Shown here one piece after another: positions 37,662 to 47,470 of a stretch of 64,000 nt of DNA. The position numbers and the translations under genes were made by a program. The notes beneath the pieces were generated by a model that saw only the letters and a program-made list of their open reading frames with translations, made no database searches and was not told the DNA's origin. This DNA is from Mucilaginibacter cryoferens (GTDB lineage: Bacteria; Bacteroidota; Bacteroidia; Sphingobacteriales; Sphingobacteriaceae), in NCBI RefSeq assembly GCF_014205845.1, contig NZ_JACHCR010000018.1:1-64000 (forward strand), given 5' to 3'. Within the stretch, counting starts at the first letter, position 1. Each line of letters begins with the position of its first letter.

Positions 37662-38855
37662 CTACACGTTCTCCTTTTGAAGCAATGCGGGGATAGTTTT
37701 AAGTATTAGTTTGATGTCGTTTTTAAAGCTGTGGCTTTGGGCATAAATGTTATCGAGCATCAACCTTTCGTCCTCACTCATATCACCTTTCCCGCGTTTC
37801 TCAACCTGCCATAATCCAGTAATGCCAGCTGGTGCCGCAAACCGTAGAATATGCTTGTCGGTTGTCAGTTTCTCAGCTTCGTACAAGGGCAAAGGCCGGT
37901 TACCAACTATACTCATATCTCCGATTAATACATTCCACAACTGAGGTAATTCATCTATGCTGGTATTCCTGATAAAGTTGCCTACTTTAGTTATACGGGG
38001 GTCATTCTTTATTTTTATGAACGCAGAATTGGCGTCATTTTTTTTTGCTTCCCTGAAATCCTTTTCGCACAATTGTGTATTATCCATAAACAGCGGGTAA
38101 CGGCATCTCCCGCCCGCCTGGCATTCGGCACACAGGGCATCATTCAACGCTTCCTCCTTTAATAAAGGTTCTGCATTAATATTATATTGGTTTAGGTGCT
38201 TAAGGTCTTTTAATCGCTTATCGGCATTAACATACATTGAACGGAATTTATGGAATTTAAAAACCCGGTATCCTGTACCAACCCGTAAAGAATAGTAAAA
38301 AGCGGGGCCTTTTGATTCTAATCTTATAAGTATGTAAGTGATCAAAAATACGGGTGAAAGTAATAAAAGAGCCATGCTTGAAAAAAAAACATCGAACAAA
38401 CGCTTAGTAAACTCAATATTTTTTACGGCTAATTTGTCGGATTTTGAATTGGTTTTTAGCACGCCCCAATTTTCAATTAAAAAGTTTAGCCGTTTTTCAA
38501 TACGATTAGCTTTAATAGGTAACCTAAAAACGTCCGTTATCCCAGCTTCTAGCGCCAGCGTGCGGAGGTTTGAATCAAAATGATTTACTATTAAGAGGAA
38601 AGGTATTTCTGGCCGCTGTTTCTTTTTTATCGCCTCTACAAATGAAAGCCCGCCTGGTGCCATAATTTCACTCAAAGAAACAATAGCTACAATATCAAGA
38701 TTATCACCAAGCCATGCCGAAACCATTTTCATGCCATTTGAAAAATGCATTAATTCACGGTTATGGAAGTCGCAGCTATTAAATATTTCATCTAATTCCT
38801 CATTAAAACCAACCAGCGCAATGATTGATTTACCCGAACCTTGTGTATCTTTCAT
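37662..38855 (-). CDS. Phosphoglycosyl transferase with N-terminal pseudo-receiver domain
   Basis: 397 residues. Residues about 10-125 fold-match a response-regulator receiver but have lost the acidic pocket, the phospho-aspartate (SLSEIMAPGG where LDLMMPGxDG is usual) and the lysine (RLPIK for KPF). Residues 148-395 are a bacterial sugar transferase (PglC/WbaP/WcaJ catalytic core): reentrant helix near 153-178, FHKFRSMYVNAD, the catalytic pair region SIDELPQLWNVL, GDMSIVGNRP, and ITGLWQV. A cysteine-rich insert CAECQAGGRC lies near 240. It should place the first sugar phosphate on undecaprenyl phosphate. It overlaps the response-regulator gene by 4 nt (ATGA). Confidence 0.92.
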   Translation of the reverse strand: MKDTQGSGKSIIALVGFNEELDEIFNSCDFHNRELMHFSNGMKMVSAWLGDNLDIVAIVSLSEIMAPGGLSFVEAIKKKQRPEIPFLLIVNHFDSNLRTLALEAGITDVFRLPIKANRIEKRLNFLIENWGVLKTNSKSDKLAVKNIEFTKRLFDVFFSSMALLLLSPVFLITYILIRLESKGPAFYYSLRVGTGYRVFKFHKFRSMYVNADKRLKDLKHLNQYNINAEPLLKEEALNDALCAECQAGGRCRYPLFMDNTQLCEKDFREAKKNDANSAFIKIKNDPRITKVGNFIRNTSIDELPQLWNVLIGDMSIVGNRPLPLYEAEKLTTDKHILRFAAPAGITGLWQVEKRGKGDMSEDERLMLDNIYAQSHSFKNDIKLILKTIPALLQKENV

Positions 38856-39259
38856 TGGTAGCTTAATTTACCGGTACGCCTTAAAATCACATTTATCCTT
38901 GCCTTTAACTCTTCGGGATTAAAAGGTTTAACCATAAAATCATCTGCTCCGCGGTTAAGGCACTCAATTTTTTTTGTTGTGCTTTCTTCACTCGATAAAA
39001 TAATAATAGGTATGGTTTTGAAAAAATCACTTACTTTCATTTGCTCTATTAATTCCATTCCATTGAGCAGCGGCGTATTTAAGTCGGTCAAAATCAGATC
39101 TGGAATATTGCCTTTTATTAGAGTTGCAAATGCAGCCATTCCGTTTGAACAGATCTCAACCTCAAAAGTACCACTCAAATATTGCTCAAGAATTGCTTGC
39201 ATGTAAGCATCGTCCTCCACCACAAGAAGTTTGATATTATTTGAATTTGAAAAACTCAT
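38852..39259 (-). CDS. Single-domain response regulator
   Basis: 135 residues consisting of one receiver domain. The acidic pair (VVEDDA), phospho-acceptor aspartate (LTDLNTP), the T/S position (LSSEES) and the lysine (MVKPFNPEE) are all intact, so it is likely phosphorylated. No output domain. Its stop overlaps the start of the phosphoglycosyl transferase gene, whose own receiver is degenerate; the pair may form an active/pseudo receiver complex. Probable phosphodonors are the hybrid kinases at 48.8-55.0 kb. Confidence 0.93.
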   Translation of the reverse strand: MSFSNSNNIKLLVVEDDAYMQAILEQYLSGTFEVEICSNGMAAFATLIKGNIPDLILTDLNTPLLNGMELIEQMKVSDFFKTIPIIILSSEESTTKKIECLNRGADDFMVKPFNPEELKARINVILRRTGKLSYQ

Positions 39260-39578
39260 ATGTTAATATTTTTTAATTATCGCTGTTTTGATTTACTACT
39301 ACAACCACCAATAAATTCATATGTCATTTTATTTATTACATCCTTTAAGTAGCCTGATTTTTCGGTTTGGTTCTATATATTATAATGGCTTATAAAAATA
39401 AGTTAATTATTTGCTATATTTCAATGGAGGAAATAAATTTCTTTTTAAGAAATAGGAGGGATTTCTATAAAAATAGAATTTGGCACCTAATTCAATGGTA
39501 TTAAAATATTGAAAACAAATTATTTATGCTAATTTACTCCTTTAATACGATTATGTAGCATTAAATGTTAATAAGAAA

Positions 39579-39607
39579 CTTACGTAATTATGTAACTTAT
39601 ACGTAAG
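39579..39607. promoter_or_regulatory. Operator-like inverted repeat upstream of the polysaccharide operon
   Basis: CTTACGTA (39579-39586) and TACGTAAG (39600-39607) with a 13-nt spacer, 43 nt before the ATG of the plus-strand operon. The 390-bp divergent region 39260-39649 is otherwise AT-rich with no gene and no clear -33/-7 pair. A regulator binding site is the plausible reading. Confidence 0.45.
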
Positions 39608-39649
39608 AAAACTTGTAAAAGTAGATAATAAAAAAAATAAATATTTGAA

Positions 39650-40408
39650 ATGACATCAAAGCTTTTTGTAAGTGGGCTTTTCCTAGCTATATGTACCCTT
39701 GGGTATGCTCAAACAGCAACTCCAATCAACAAATCTGCCCCCCAGTTGCTGGATGAACAGAAAGATTTACAAAGCCAGTTATTACCACTTGACAGTATAA
39801 TAGCCATAGCCATTAAAAATTCTCCCTCGGTTAGATTTCAGGAAGATCTGGTGAAAACAGCGGCGGCAGAATTGGATTATAATAAAAAACTATGGGCAAG
39901 CAATGTGATAGGTTTTGCCAATTATTCTGGTGGGAACCAAAATATTGTTACAAATGGTAGCGCTACCGGAGGAACGCTTAGTTCATCCAATGTTACCACC
40001 GGGCTCCGTGTCGGGTTGCAAGTCAATCTCCCCTTAATAGAGTTGGTTGGACGCAAACCGAGGATTAACAGTTACAAAAACACCCTAAACTCAACTATCA
40101 GCAAAAAAGCCGAAGCAGAACAAAGCATTAAACAACTGGTGATCGATCTTTATTACAAACTAATATATTCTGGTAACCTTTTATCTATCCGCAGTGAAGC
40201 CAAACAATCAGCCATTAACCAATATTCAATTGCAGAAAAACAGTTTAAAGACGGAATAATTGAAATTGGCGAATTGTCTCGTTTAAAAACTATTGAAGTT
40301 AATGCCCGTGCCGACTATGAAGAGGCTAAGCGACAATTTTCTACCAATTACTCGGAAATGGAACCGTTGGTTGGTGTTGACGTGCAGCAATTAATAATAA
40401 AGAAATGA
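39650..40408 (+). CDS. TolC family outer membrane protein (short)
   Basis: 252 residues with a signal peptide (ending near TLGYAQ). The sequence has the TolC/OEP helical pattern: LDSIIAIAIKNSPSVRFQED, then coiled helices with KQFKDGIIEIGELSRLKTIE. Normal TolC proteins are 400 or more residues with two repeats; this has about one, so it may be a half-length subunit. It overlaps the Wzz-like gene by 4 nt (ATGA) and probably provides the outer-membrane exit, in the place of Wza, for the polysaccharide. Confidence 0.8.
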   Translation: MTSKLFVSGLFLAICTLGYAQTATPINKSAPQLLDEQKDLQSQLLPLDSIIAIAIKNSPSVRFQEDLVKTAAAELDYNKKLWASNVIGFANYSGGNQNIVTNGSATGGTLSSSNVTTGLRVGLQVNLPLIELVGRKPRINSYKNTLNSTISKKAEAEQSIKQLVIDLYYKLIYSGNLLSIRSEAKQSAINQYSIAEKQFKDGIIEIGELSRLKTIEVNARADYEEAKRQFSTNYSEMEPLVGVDVQQLIIKK

Positions 40409-42585
40409 CTGTGATTCAATATACAAAGCTGATAATCCGAAATAGTAAATGGTTGGTGATAGTGCCTATTGTTTGTGCCGGCACAGTGTTTTTCCTTACC
40501 AAAAATTCCAAAAAGCAATACACCAGTTCAACCAGCCTGTACACAGGTGTAGCAAGCGGTTATTCAATCACCAGCACTGAAGATGAGCGTTTAGATTATT
40601 TTGCAGTAAACAATGCATTTGATAACCTGGTAGCCTCAGCAAAATCCAGATCTACCATTGCACAGGTAGCCATGCACCTGTTAGCAGAGCACCTTTTATT
40701 AACAAAACCTAATCCGGAACATTTAGGCGCGGACGGATTTATAGCTTTAAAGAAAATAGCCGGAGATAGTCTTTTTGCAAAAGCAAGAAGTTTAAAAACA
40801 GAAGAAAACGTTTATAACTATATTACCCAACTATACAATTCAAAGGCCAATAATGCCATTTCTGCAATCTTAAACAAACCCGGATCTTTTTATTATATAG
40901 ATGATCTTAAATCGAATATTATTGTTACCCGTATAAATACCAGCGATATATTGCAAGTGACTTACAGCTGCTCGGATCCTGCCGTATGCCAACGCACACT
41001 TGAATTACATGTTGCCATTTTCACAGCTAATTACAACGGCCTTAAGTCTAATCAAACGGCCACAGCGATACAATATTTTGAGTCGAAGGTTGCCGGCTCC
41101 CAATCAAAACTACAACAATCAGAAGACGATCTGAAGAAATTTGGCCAGCAAAACCGGATCATCAACTATTACGAACAAACCCGGTATATCGCGCAATCAA
41201 GTCAAGATCTTGAAAAGGCAAATTATCTTGAAAAGATTACTCAAAGCGGCAGCAAGCGAGCATTGGCTTCTGTAGAAAAGAAACTTAACTCGCGAGAGAA
41301 ACAGGTAATAAATAGTGTTAGCATCATTAACATGAGGCAGCGTTTAAGTGATGCCGTCTCAAATATTGAAAAGGCCAAGATTTATGGCAATACGCAAAAA
41401 ATAAAAGAGTTTACAGCAAAACAAAATGTCCTTGAAGATTCTCTGAAAACATTGTCTACCCAGTTCATGAGCTTAAACTATTCTGAAGAAGTAGTTCCAC
41501 GTACAAGCCTGGTGCAGGAATGGGTAAATAACGCAGTTGCATTAGACAAAGCAAACGCCGGCCTGACTGTACTTAATAACCAGAAACAAAACTATGACAA
41601 TGAAATTGACCAATTCGCCCCGCTGGGTTCCACATTAAAACGCCTTGAAAGGCAAATCGATATAAATCAGCAGGAATACCTGGCAAACCTACATGGCTTA
41701 AATCTGGCTCGTTTACGGCAAAACAACTTAGCACTAAATTCTAATATTGTTGCGCAGGATAAACCATTCTTTCCCTTAAAACCCGATGCCTCTACGCGGA
41801 GTTTGCTAATCATCGTCTCATTTTTAGTTGGGTTTATTTTAGTTGTGGCGGTGGTGTTAGGAAGGGAATTTATGGATTCATCGGTAAGGAGCCCTGAACG
41901 GCTAAAAAAACTACTTGATCTCCCTCTGGCAGGCATTTCAATTAAATCTCCGTTCGATGCGCTACAATCATATCAGCATGTGTTACGAGATCTGTTAACG
42001 GAACAGCTTATACATACCATAATACCTTTTATCACTACATCAATTGAAACCAACGGCGTAGCCCAGGTTTCATTATTATCAAATGAAAATGATTCATATA
42101 TAAGTAATGATATTCAACTATTTCATAGGCTATTCTCATCCATTTTTAATGATGTGTTTTGGGTAGTGCCTCAAAATTATGCTTCTGTTTTTCAAAACGC
42201 ATTGCCAGCCAAAGCTTTGGGGATATACACACCCGCTATTCATCAATTGAATTATAAAAATGTTAGCGAGCTTGTAAGCGAAGATCTGTCGGCTTATAAT
42301 GTCATTTTTTATGTATCACCCAATCTGACACAAAATAGTATACCTGCAGCTATAGCTAAAGCATCAAATATTAATCTTCTGGTTATCAATGCCAATGAAA
42401 CATTACAGACAGCGGATAAGGAACTAATAACTAAAACACGTGCTGTTATTGGCGAAAATGCATTTTTTACCTGGCTGGTAAATACGGATGAAACCAACCT
42501 CGACGGTATAATAGGGGAGATTCCAAAAAAAAGAAGCTGGTTGAGGAGAAAAGTAAAGAAAATGATTGCCCTAAACCTCAGATAA
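40405..42585 (+). CDS. Wzz-type polysaccharide co-polymerase with degenerate kinase-like C-terminus
   Basis: Inner-membrane chain-length determinant, 726 residues. One transmembrane helix near 14-34, a long periplasmic coiled-coil region, and a second helix near 468-490. The cytoplasmic remainder (about 490-726) is where BY-kinases carry their ATPase domain, but I see no Walker A (GxxGxGKT/S) and no tyrosine-rich tail; the spot reads VSLLSNENDSYISNDIQLFH. It should set chain length or gate export without tyrosine kinase activity. It is coupled to the TolC-like gene and followed 1 nt later by a glycosyltransferase gene. Confidence 0.85.
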   Translation: MTVIQYTKLIIRNSKWLVIVPIVCAGTVFFLTKNSKKQYTSSTSLYTGVASGYSITSTEDERLDYFAVNNAFDNLVASAKSRSTIAQVAMHLLAEHLLLTKPNPEHLGADGFIALKKIAGDSLFAKARSLKTEENVYNYITQLYNSKANNAISAILNKPGSFYYIDDLKSNIIVTRINTSDILQVTYSCSDPAVCQRTLELHVAIFTANYNGLKSNQTATAIQYFESKVAGSQSKLQQSEDDLKKFGQQNRIINYYEQTRYIAQSSQDLEKANYLEKITQSGSKRALASVEKKLNSREKQVINSVSIINMRQRLSDAVSNIEKAKIYGNTQKIKEFTAKQNVLEDSLKTLSTQFMSLNYSEEVVPRTSLVQEWVNNAVALDKANAGLTVLNNQKQNYDNEIDQFAPLGSTLKRLERQIDINQQEYLANLHGLNLARLRQNNLALNSNIVAQDKPFFPLKPDASTRSLLIIVSFLVGFILVVAVVLGREFMDSSVRSPERLKKLLDLPLAGISIKSPFDALQSYQHVLRDLLTEQLIHTIIPFITTSIETNGVAQVSLLSNENDSYISNDIQLFHRLFSSIFNDVFWVVPQNYASVFQNALPAKALGIYTPAIHQLNYKNVSELVSEDLSAYNVIFYVSPNLTQNSIPAAIAKASNINLLVINANETLQTADKELITKTRAVIGENAFFTWLVNTDETNLDGIIGEIPKKRSWLRRKVKKMIALNLR

Positions 42586-42586
42586 A

Positions 42587-43786
42587 GTGAAAACAACTAA
42601 ACCTAACCACATTGTATGTTGCGCGTTGCCAGCCTGGGAAGCCGAATACCTGCGCTCGACGGTGGAGTTAATGAAATGTGCAGCAACCGAAAATCTTGTG
42701 CTGTACGTTGATTATGCCTACACCGTTTCTGATTTTATTAAAGGAATTTTAGGAAAAAAGAAATTCGACTGGAAAAGGCTGGTAGGGATAAAAGATCGCT
42801 TAAGAAGGATTAGCGGCGATGGGGATACAGGCTTATATGTGCTCTCGTTACCCCCGGTTTTTCCTGCATTTAAAATTCATTCTTATAGTTTTTTCAAATT
42901 GGCAACTAAAGTAAACGCTGCTTTAACAGGCTTTTTTATAAACAAGGCAATAAAAAAGCTGAAGATGCAGGACATTATCAGTTTTAACGCATTTCAGCCT
43001 TTTTTAGGACAATACTGGAAAATTAAAAACCAGAAATTTTCTGTTTACTATATCTATGACGACTTTTCGAATGTGCCATGGTTCCAGGGCTTTGTAATAA
43101 GGGAAGAAGCAAAATTTATCGAAAAAACAGATCTCATCATCGTAAGTTCCGACGAATTAAAAAAACGAAAGATAGAAATCAATAAACCTATAGAAGTTGT
43201 AAATAATGGCGTTCATTTTGATTCTTTTTTTAACCAGAGAAAAACAGACAAGTGGAACGAAAGCGAAATAAAAACAATAGGATATACCGGGACCATTGAT
43301 AACCGTTTAGATATTGATCTGCTGGATAAAGTTATTGCTAAAATGCCGTCCAGGAATTTTTTGTTCGTCGGGAAAATTTTTGAAAAAAGCATCTATGACC
43401 GCCTCACAAAATATCCCAATGTTTGTTTTCAGTCGCCCGTTCCGTCAGAAAGCATACCGCTGATACAGCGCCAAATGGATATTGGCATCATTCCATACGT
43501 TTGCAACCAATTAACAGCAGCCATTTACCCGCTTAAAGCCAATGAATATCTTGCAATGGGGTTACCAGTTGTTATGACCCCCTTTGCATCATTAGGCGAG
43601 GCCGACGAAGTAATTTACCGCGCAGTTGATGCCCAAGCCTTTGCGGATTGCCTGGAAAAAGCTTTGACAGAAAACAACCTTGCTTTAAAACAAAAAAGAT
43701 ATGCCATAGCAAAAAAAGCAAACTGGAATGAACGAGCAATCGGGTTGATGAACATCATAGATAAATACAAGTCATCCACCTTATAA
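42587..43786 (+). CDS. Glycosyltransferase (GT-B fold)
   Basis: 399 residues from a GTG start one nucleotide after the preceding stop, with no better ATG nearby. The C-terminal half carries GT-B features: VVNNGVHFDSFF, IGYTGTIDNRLD, and PLKANEYLAMGLPVVMTPFA, the last in the nucleotide-sugar-binding segment. The overall layout resembles WcaI or glucuronate/mannosyl transferases of exopolysaccharide loci. Acts on the lipid-linked repeat unit in the cytoplasm; donor unknown. Confidence 0.85.
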   Translation: MKTTKPNHIVCCALPAWEAEYLRSTVELMKCAATENLVLYVDYAYTVSDFIKGILGKKKFDWKRLVGIKDRLRRISGDGDTGLYVLSLPPVFPAFKIHSYSFFKLATKVNAALTGFFINKAIKKLKMQDIISFNAFQPFLGQYWKIKNQKFSVYYIYDDFSNVPWFQGFVIREEAKFIEKTDLIIVSSDELKKRKIEINKPIEVVNNGVHFDSFFNQRKTDKWNESEIKTIGYTGTIDNRLDIDLLDKVIAKMPSRNFLFVGKIFEKSIYDRLTKYPNVCFQSPVPSESIPLIQRQMDIGIIPYVCNQLTAAIYPLKANEYLAMGLPVVMTPFASLGEADEVIYRAVDAQAFADCLEKALTENNLALKQKRYAIAKKANWNERAIGLMNIIDKYKSSTL

Positions 43787-43803
43787 TTATAAAAACCAAG
43801 GGT

Positions 43804-45111
43804 ATGATAAAGAAAATTTTGCGCAGCAACACTTCATGGTCTTTAATATCAAACGGAATAACAGCCCTGCTTGGATTTTTAAACCTGGGCCTTATAGCTC
43901 ATCAATTTTCAAAAGAAGACGCCGGAAAATGGTTTATGCTGCTTACCGTTTATACCCTTTTTGAATTGTTGCGCAGCGGCTGGGTACAGACCCCCTTTGT
44001 ACGATATTATGTGGTGGCATCCGGAAAAGAAGATCAGGCAAAATTAACCGGCGCTTCATGGCAACTTTTATTAATGTTTACACTTATCATAACATTGGTA
44101 TTATTTTGTGTTTTTACCTTTATCAAAATCGACAACACTGCTTTTTCCCTGGCAAAAAAGTTTGCAGTATTGTGGCTCTTTTCGGCACTTCCATATCAAC
44201 TACTCCAATGGCAATTGCAGGCCCGGTCTCTTTTTAAAAAGCTGTCTCTTATCAGAATGCTGTTTCCCATTGCGTTTACGGTGCTATTATTGGTTCAGCT
44301 TAAGATGCACTTCGCGATAGAAACCGTTGTTTTATTATACGCTTTACTTCAATTTTTAGCTGGATTTGTAGGTGTATTTTTAGGCTGGCTGCATTTTGGA
44401 AAATGGCGAACCAACCTGAGCGCAGAGCGAAAACTATTGTCAAACTTTGGTAAATACAGTATGATCACCATGGTTACCGCAAGCTTATTACGAAGCTCTG
44501 ACCAGTTCATCATTGCCTTTTGGCTCGGGCCGGCGGCTGTGGCGGTATATTCTATACCTCAAAAACTGATCGAGGCTATCGAGATCCCGGTACGGTCTTT
44601 TGCGTCAATCGCTATCCCTAAGGCAACTTCATTATTTCAGGAGCGAAAAATTGATGAGTTACGCCGTTTTTTTTATAATCAATGCGGGCTTTTAACAGCC
44701 ATCATCCTTCCATTACTGATTGTACTTTTTGTTTTTCCATCGCCTATAGTGCACCTTTTGGGCGGTGGAAAATACAGTGAATCATCTATACTTTTGCAGA
44801 TATTTTGTTTTTACGCCGCTTTAATCCCGCTTGATAGATATTGCGGCCTTTTGCTGGATGCCGGTAACAGGCCACGAATAAATACCCTAAAAGTGATAGC
44901 AATGCTGATTATAAATGTAGCGCTGGATATTGCGGCGCTATGGCTTGGCCTGGGTTTATACGGTGTTGCCGCCGGTTCAACCATAACTTTTTTGGTGGGT
45001 ATTATAATCGGCTGGATACAGTTAAAGGATATTCTTGCAGCATTTAAGATGAATTTATTCTGGAAAGAAGGAGTACAAAAAACCATTATCAGTTTAAGAA
45101 ACCATTCATAG
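43804..45111 (+). CDS. Polysaccharide flippase (Wzx-like)
   Basis: Integral membrane protein of 435 residues with about 12 predicted helices, a MOP-superfamily polysaccharide exporter. The N-terminus (SNGITALLGFLNLGLIAHQF) and mid-region (SLLRSSDQFIIAFWLGPAAV) match Wzx/RfbX-type flippases. It should move the lipid-linked repeat unit across the inner membrane. Located between glycosyltransferase and polymerase genes, as in Wzx/Wzy loci. Confidence 0.88.
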   Translation: MIKKILRSNTSWSLISNGITALLGFLNLGLIAHQFSKEDAGKWFMLLTVYTLFELLRSGWVQTPFVRYYVVASGKEDQAKLTGASWQLLLMFTLIITLVLFCVFTFIKIDNTAFSLAKKFAVLWLFSALPYQLLQWQLQARSLFKKLSLIRMLFPIAFTVLLLVQLKMHFAIETVVLLYALLQFLAGFVGVFLGWLHFGKWRTNLSAERKLLSNFGKYSMITMVTASLLRSSDQFIIAFWLGPAAVAVYSIPQKLIEAIEIPVRSFASIAIPKATSLFQERKIDELRRFFYNQCGLLTAIILPLLIVLFVFPSPIVHLLGGGKYSESSILLQIFCFYAALIPLDRYCGLLLDAGNRPRINTLKVIAMLIINVALDIAALWLGLGLYGVAAGSTITFLVGIIIGWIQLKDILAAFKMNLFWKEGVQKTIISLRNHS

Positions 45112-45120
45112 GCTAAATAA

Positions 45121-46554
45121 ATGACGCTTAACCAAATATATAATCACTGGCTTACGCAGGTACTTCTAATTTCGGTCATCGGCATAGCATTGGGCTTTAT
45201 TATAGCTAAAACTGATCTTGTAGGTGCGGGTGCGCTAATAGCATTACCATTTGTAATAGTCTATTTAGTACTTGTTTTTAAAGATCCCCGCATTGGTTTG
45301 TATACCGTGTTTAACCTTGGTTTTTTTGTAAATGGCCTGGTACGCTATTCAACTGCGCCATTTGGTTTATCGATAGATATTTTTTTGCTCATTACCTTAA
45401 TTGCCGCGCTATTTAAGGTCAAAAAAGAAAATTCCAAATACCTTAACAACCCTTTTATGTATGGAATAGTTGTTTGGACAGCTTTTACCATTTTTGAGAT
45501 TATAAACCCCCAAGCCAGGAGTTTGGTTGCCTGGTTTTATGCTGTACGCGGCGTTTCGTTATATATGCTTCAGCTTGTTATACTTACCATACTGCTTTTA
45601 AACAAGCCTGATGAACTAATTAAATTTATGAAAACATGGATCGTCTGGTCGCTTATTGCGGGAGTATGGGCCATGAAACAGCTGTACATAGGCTTAAATC
45701 ACGCCGAGCAAATGTGGATGGATGCCGGAGCATATAAAACACACTTATTGTTTGGGCGTTTACGTGCATTTTCGTTTTACTCAGATGCCGGGCAGTTTGG
45801 AGCCGCAATGGGCCATATACTTCTCGTTTGCCTCATACTTTCATTTGGCCCGTTTAAGTTGAAGCAAAAACTAATGCTATGGGGTTTGAGCATCTTCTTT
45901 TTCTGGGCAATGGCTATTTCGGGTACAAGAGGCGCTAACTTTGTTCCGTTTTCCGGCATTATGGTTTACCTGTTTTTAACCAAAAATTTCAAAATATTAT
46001 CTATTGGCATTTTAGTGGTGGGTGTTTTATTTGGCTTACTCAAATATACGTCGGTAGGCTCTGGTAACTATCAGGTGCAAAGAATGAGAAGCGCGTTTGA
46101 TCCCAATGATCCGTCGTTACAGGTACGCATAGAAAACCAGAAAAAATTCAAAGCATACCTGGAAAACAAACCGTTGGGTGGCGGAATAGGCTCTGCCGGG
46201 TCATGGGGGCAGCGTTTTAGTCCGGGAACATTTCTGGCCGAAACTGCTACCGACAGCTGGTACGTTAAAATATGGGCCGAAACAGGAATAATAGGCTTAT
46301 TTGTACACCTCGGGATGATATTTACCTACCTTGGAACAGGAACCATTCTGATTTATAAAATGAAAAATGACATGATGCTACGACAGTTTGCAATGGCATT
46401 TTTATCGGGTTTTGCCGGTTGTGCGGTTGCAAGTTATGGCAACCAGATAATGGGGCAGGCACCAAGTGGTATTGTACTATTTATGGGAATAGCATTTGTA
46501 TGGCTATGCTATCAATGGGATAAAAACAAAATAAAAATCACCGTTATCAACTAA
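45121..46554 (+). CDS. O-antigen ligase/Wzy-like polymerase
   Basis: Membrane protein of 477 residues with about 10-12 helices and a large loop in the second half containing GGGIGSAGSWGQRFSPG and ETATDSWYVKIWAETGIIGL, the pattern of the Wzy_C / O-antigen ligase family. Given the flippase and Wzz-type neighbours, a repeat-unit polymerase is the more likely role than a ligase, though sequence alone does not separate them. Confidence 0.85.
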   Translation: MTLNQIYNHWLTQVLLISVIGIALGFIIAKTDLVGAGALIALPFVIVYLVLVFKDPRIGLYTVFNLGFFVNGLVRYSTAPFGLSIDIFLLITLIAALFKVKKENSKYLNNPFMYGIVVWTAFTIFEIINPQARSLVAWFYAVRGVSLYMLQLVILTILLLNKPDELIKFMKTWIVWSLIAGVWAMKQLYIGLNHAEQMWMDAGAYKTHLLFGRLRAFSFYSDAGQFGAAMGHILLVCLILSFGPFKLKQKLMLWGLSIFFFWAMAISGTRGANFVPFSGIMVYLFLTKNFKILSIGILVVGVLFGLLKYTSVGSGNYQVQRMRSAFDPNDPSLQVRIENQKKFKAYLENKPLGGGIGSAGSWGQRFSPGTFLAETATDSWYVKIWAETGIIGLFVHLGMIFTYLGTGTILIYKMKNDMMLRQFAMAFLSGFAGCAVASYGNQIMGQAPSGIVLFMGIAFVWLCYQWDKNKIKITVIN

Positions 46555-46561
46555 GGGTATC

Positions 46562-47470
46562 ATGGAGCAAAAACTATTTCCGCTTGTTTCTATAATTTCA
46601 GTTAACTATAATACCGATAGTGTTACGGCAGAAATGTTACAGTCGCTTCAACACATCACCTATCCAAATGTTGAAATTATTATAGTTGATAACGCCTCAA
46701 AAGTTGACGCGGCTTACCTTGTAGAAAAGTTTCCCTTCATCCAGTTTATTCAGAATGCTATAAACGAAGGATTTGCAGGTGGCAACAATAGAGGGATTGA
46801 AAAAGCTAAAGGCGAAATCATCTTGTTATTAAACAATGATACGGAAGTTGAACCGTCATTTATTGAGCCTATTGTTAAATTATTTAAAACCGATGATTCC
46901 ATAGGGATCATCAGCCCCAAGATAAGATACTTTTATACAGAAAACATTATCCAGTATGCGGGCGGAACCGCAATTAACCCCTTCACGGCCAGAGGGAAAT
47001 TTATTGGAACCGGCGAAGCAGATTGTGCACAATATAACGTAGCGCATCAAACGCATCTGGCGCACGGCGCGGCTATGGCCATTCACAAAAAAGTTTTTGA
47101 TAAAATAGGGCTGTTGCCCGAAAACTACTTTTTGTACTATGAAGAGTTGGACTTTAGTGAACATGCACAGCGCGCCGGTTTTACTATCTGGTATCAGCCC
47201 AGTTCGGTAGTGCTGCATAAGGAATCAATGAGTGTAGGTAAATTAAGTGCAATGAAGATCTATTATCAAAACAGGAACCGTTTGCTTTTTATCCGAAGAA
47301 ATATATTTGGCATCAGGGGGGGGATAAGCCGGCTGTTTTTTATCTTTATTGCCACCCCGGTAGCCTTATTAAAATACCTTGTTCAGGGCAAACCTCAATT
47401 TGCCCGCGAAATATGGAACGGCTTGCTATGGAATATTCGTTATAAACTCCCACTAACTGAAAAAGTATGA
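46562..47470 (+). CDS. Glycosyltransferase family 2 (rhamnosyltransferase-like)
   Basis: Inverting GT-A enzyme, 302 residues. N-terminal VSIISVNYNTDSVTAEML, IIIVDNAS, NEGFAGGNNRGI and the DxD-type motif NNDTEVE are characteristic of the GT2 rhamnosyl/galactofuranosyl-type group. YYEELDFSEHAQRAGF contains the ED acceptor-site motif. Ends overlapping the next GT2 gene by 4 nt (ATGA). Sugar donor unknown. Confidence 0.92.
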   Translation: MEQKLFPLVSIISVNYNTDSVTAEMLQSLQHITYPNVEIIIVDNASKVDAAYLVEKFPFIQFIQNAINEGFAGGNNRGIEKAKGEIILLLNNDTEVEPSFIEPIVKLFKTDDSIGIISPKIRYFYTENIIQYAGGTAINPFTARGKFIGTGEADCAQYNVAHQTHLAHGAAMAIHKKVFDKIGLLPENYFLYYEELDFSEHAQRAGFTIWYQPSSVVLHKESMSVGKLSAMKIYYQNRNRLLFIRRNIFGIRGGISRLFFIFIATPVALLKYLVQGKPQFAREIWNGLLWNIRYKLPLTEKV

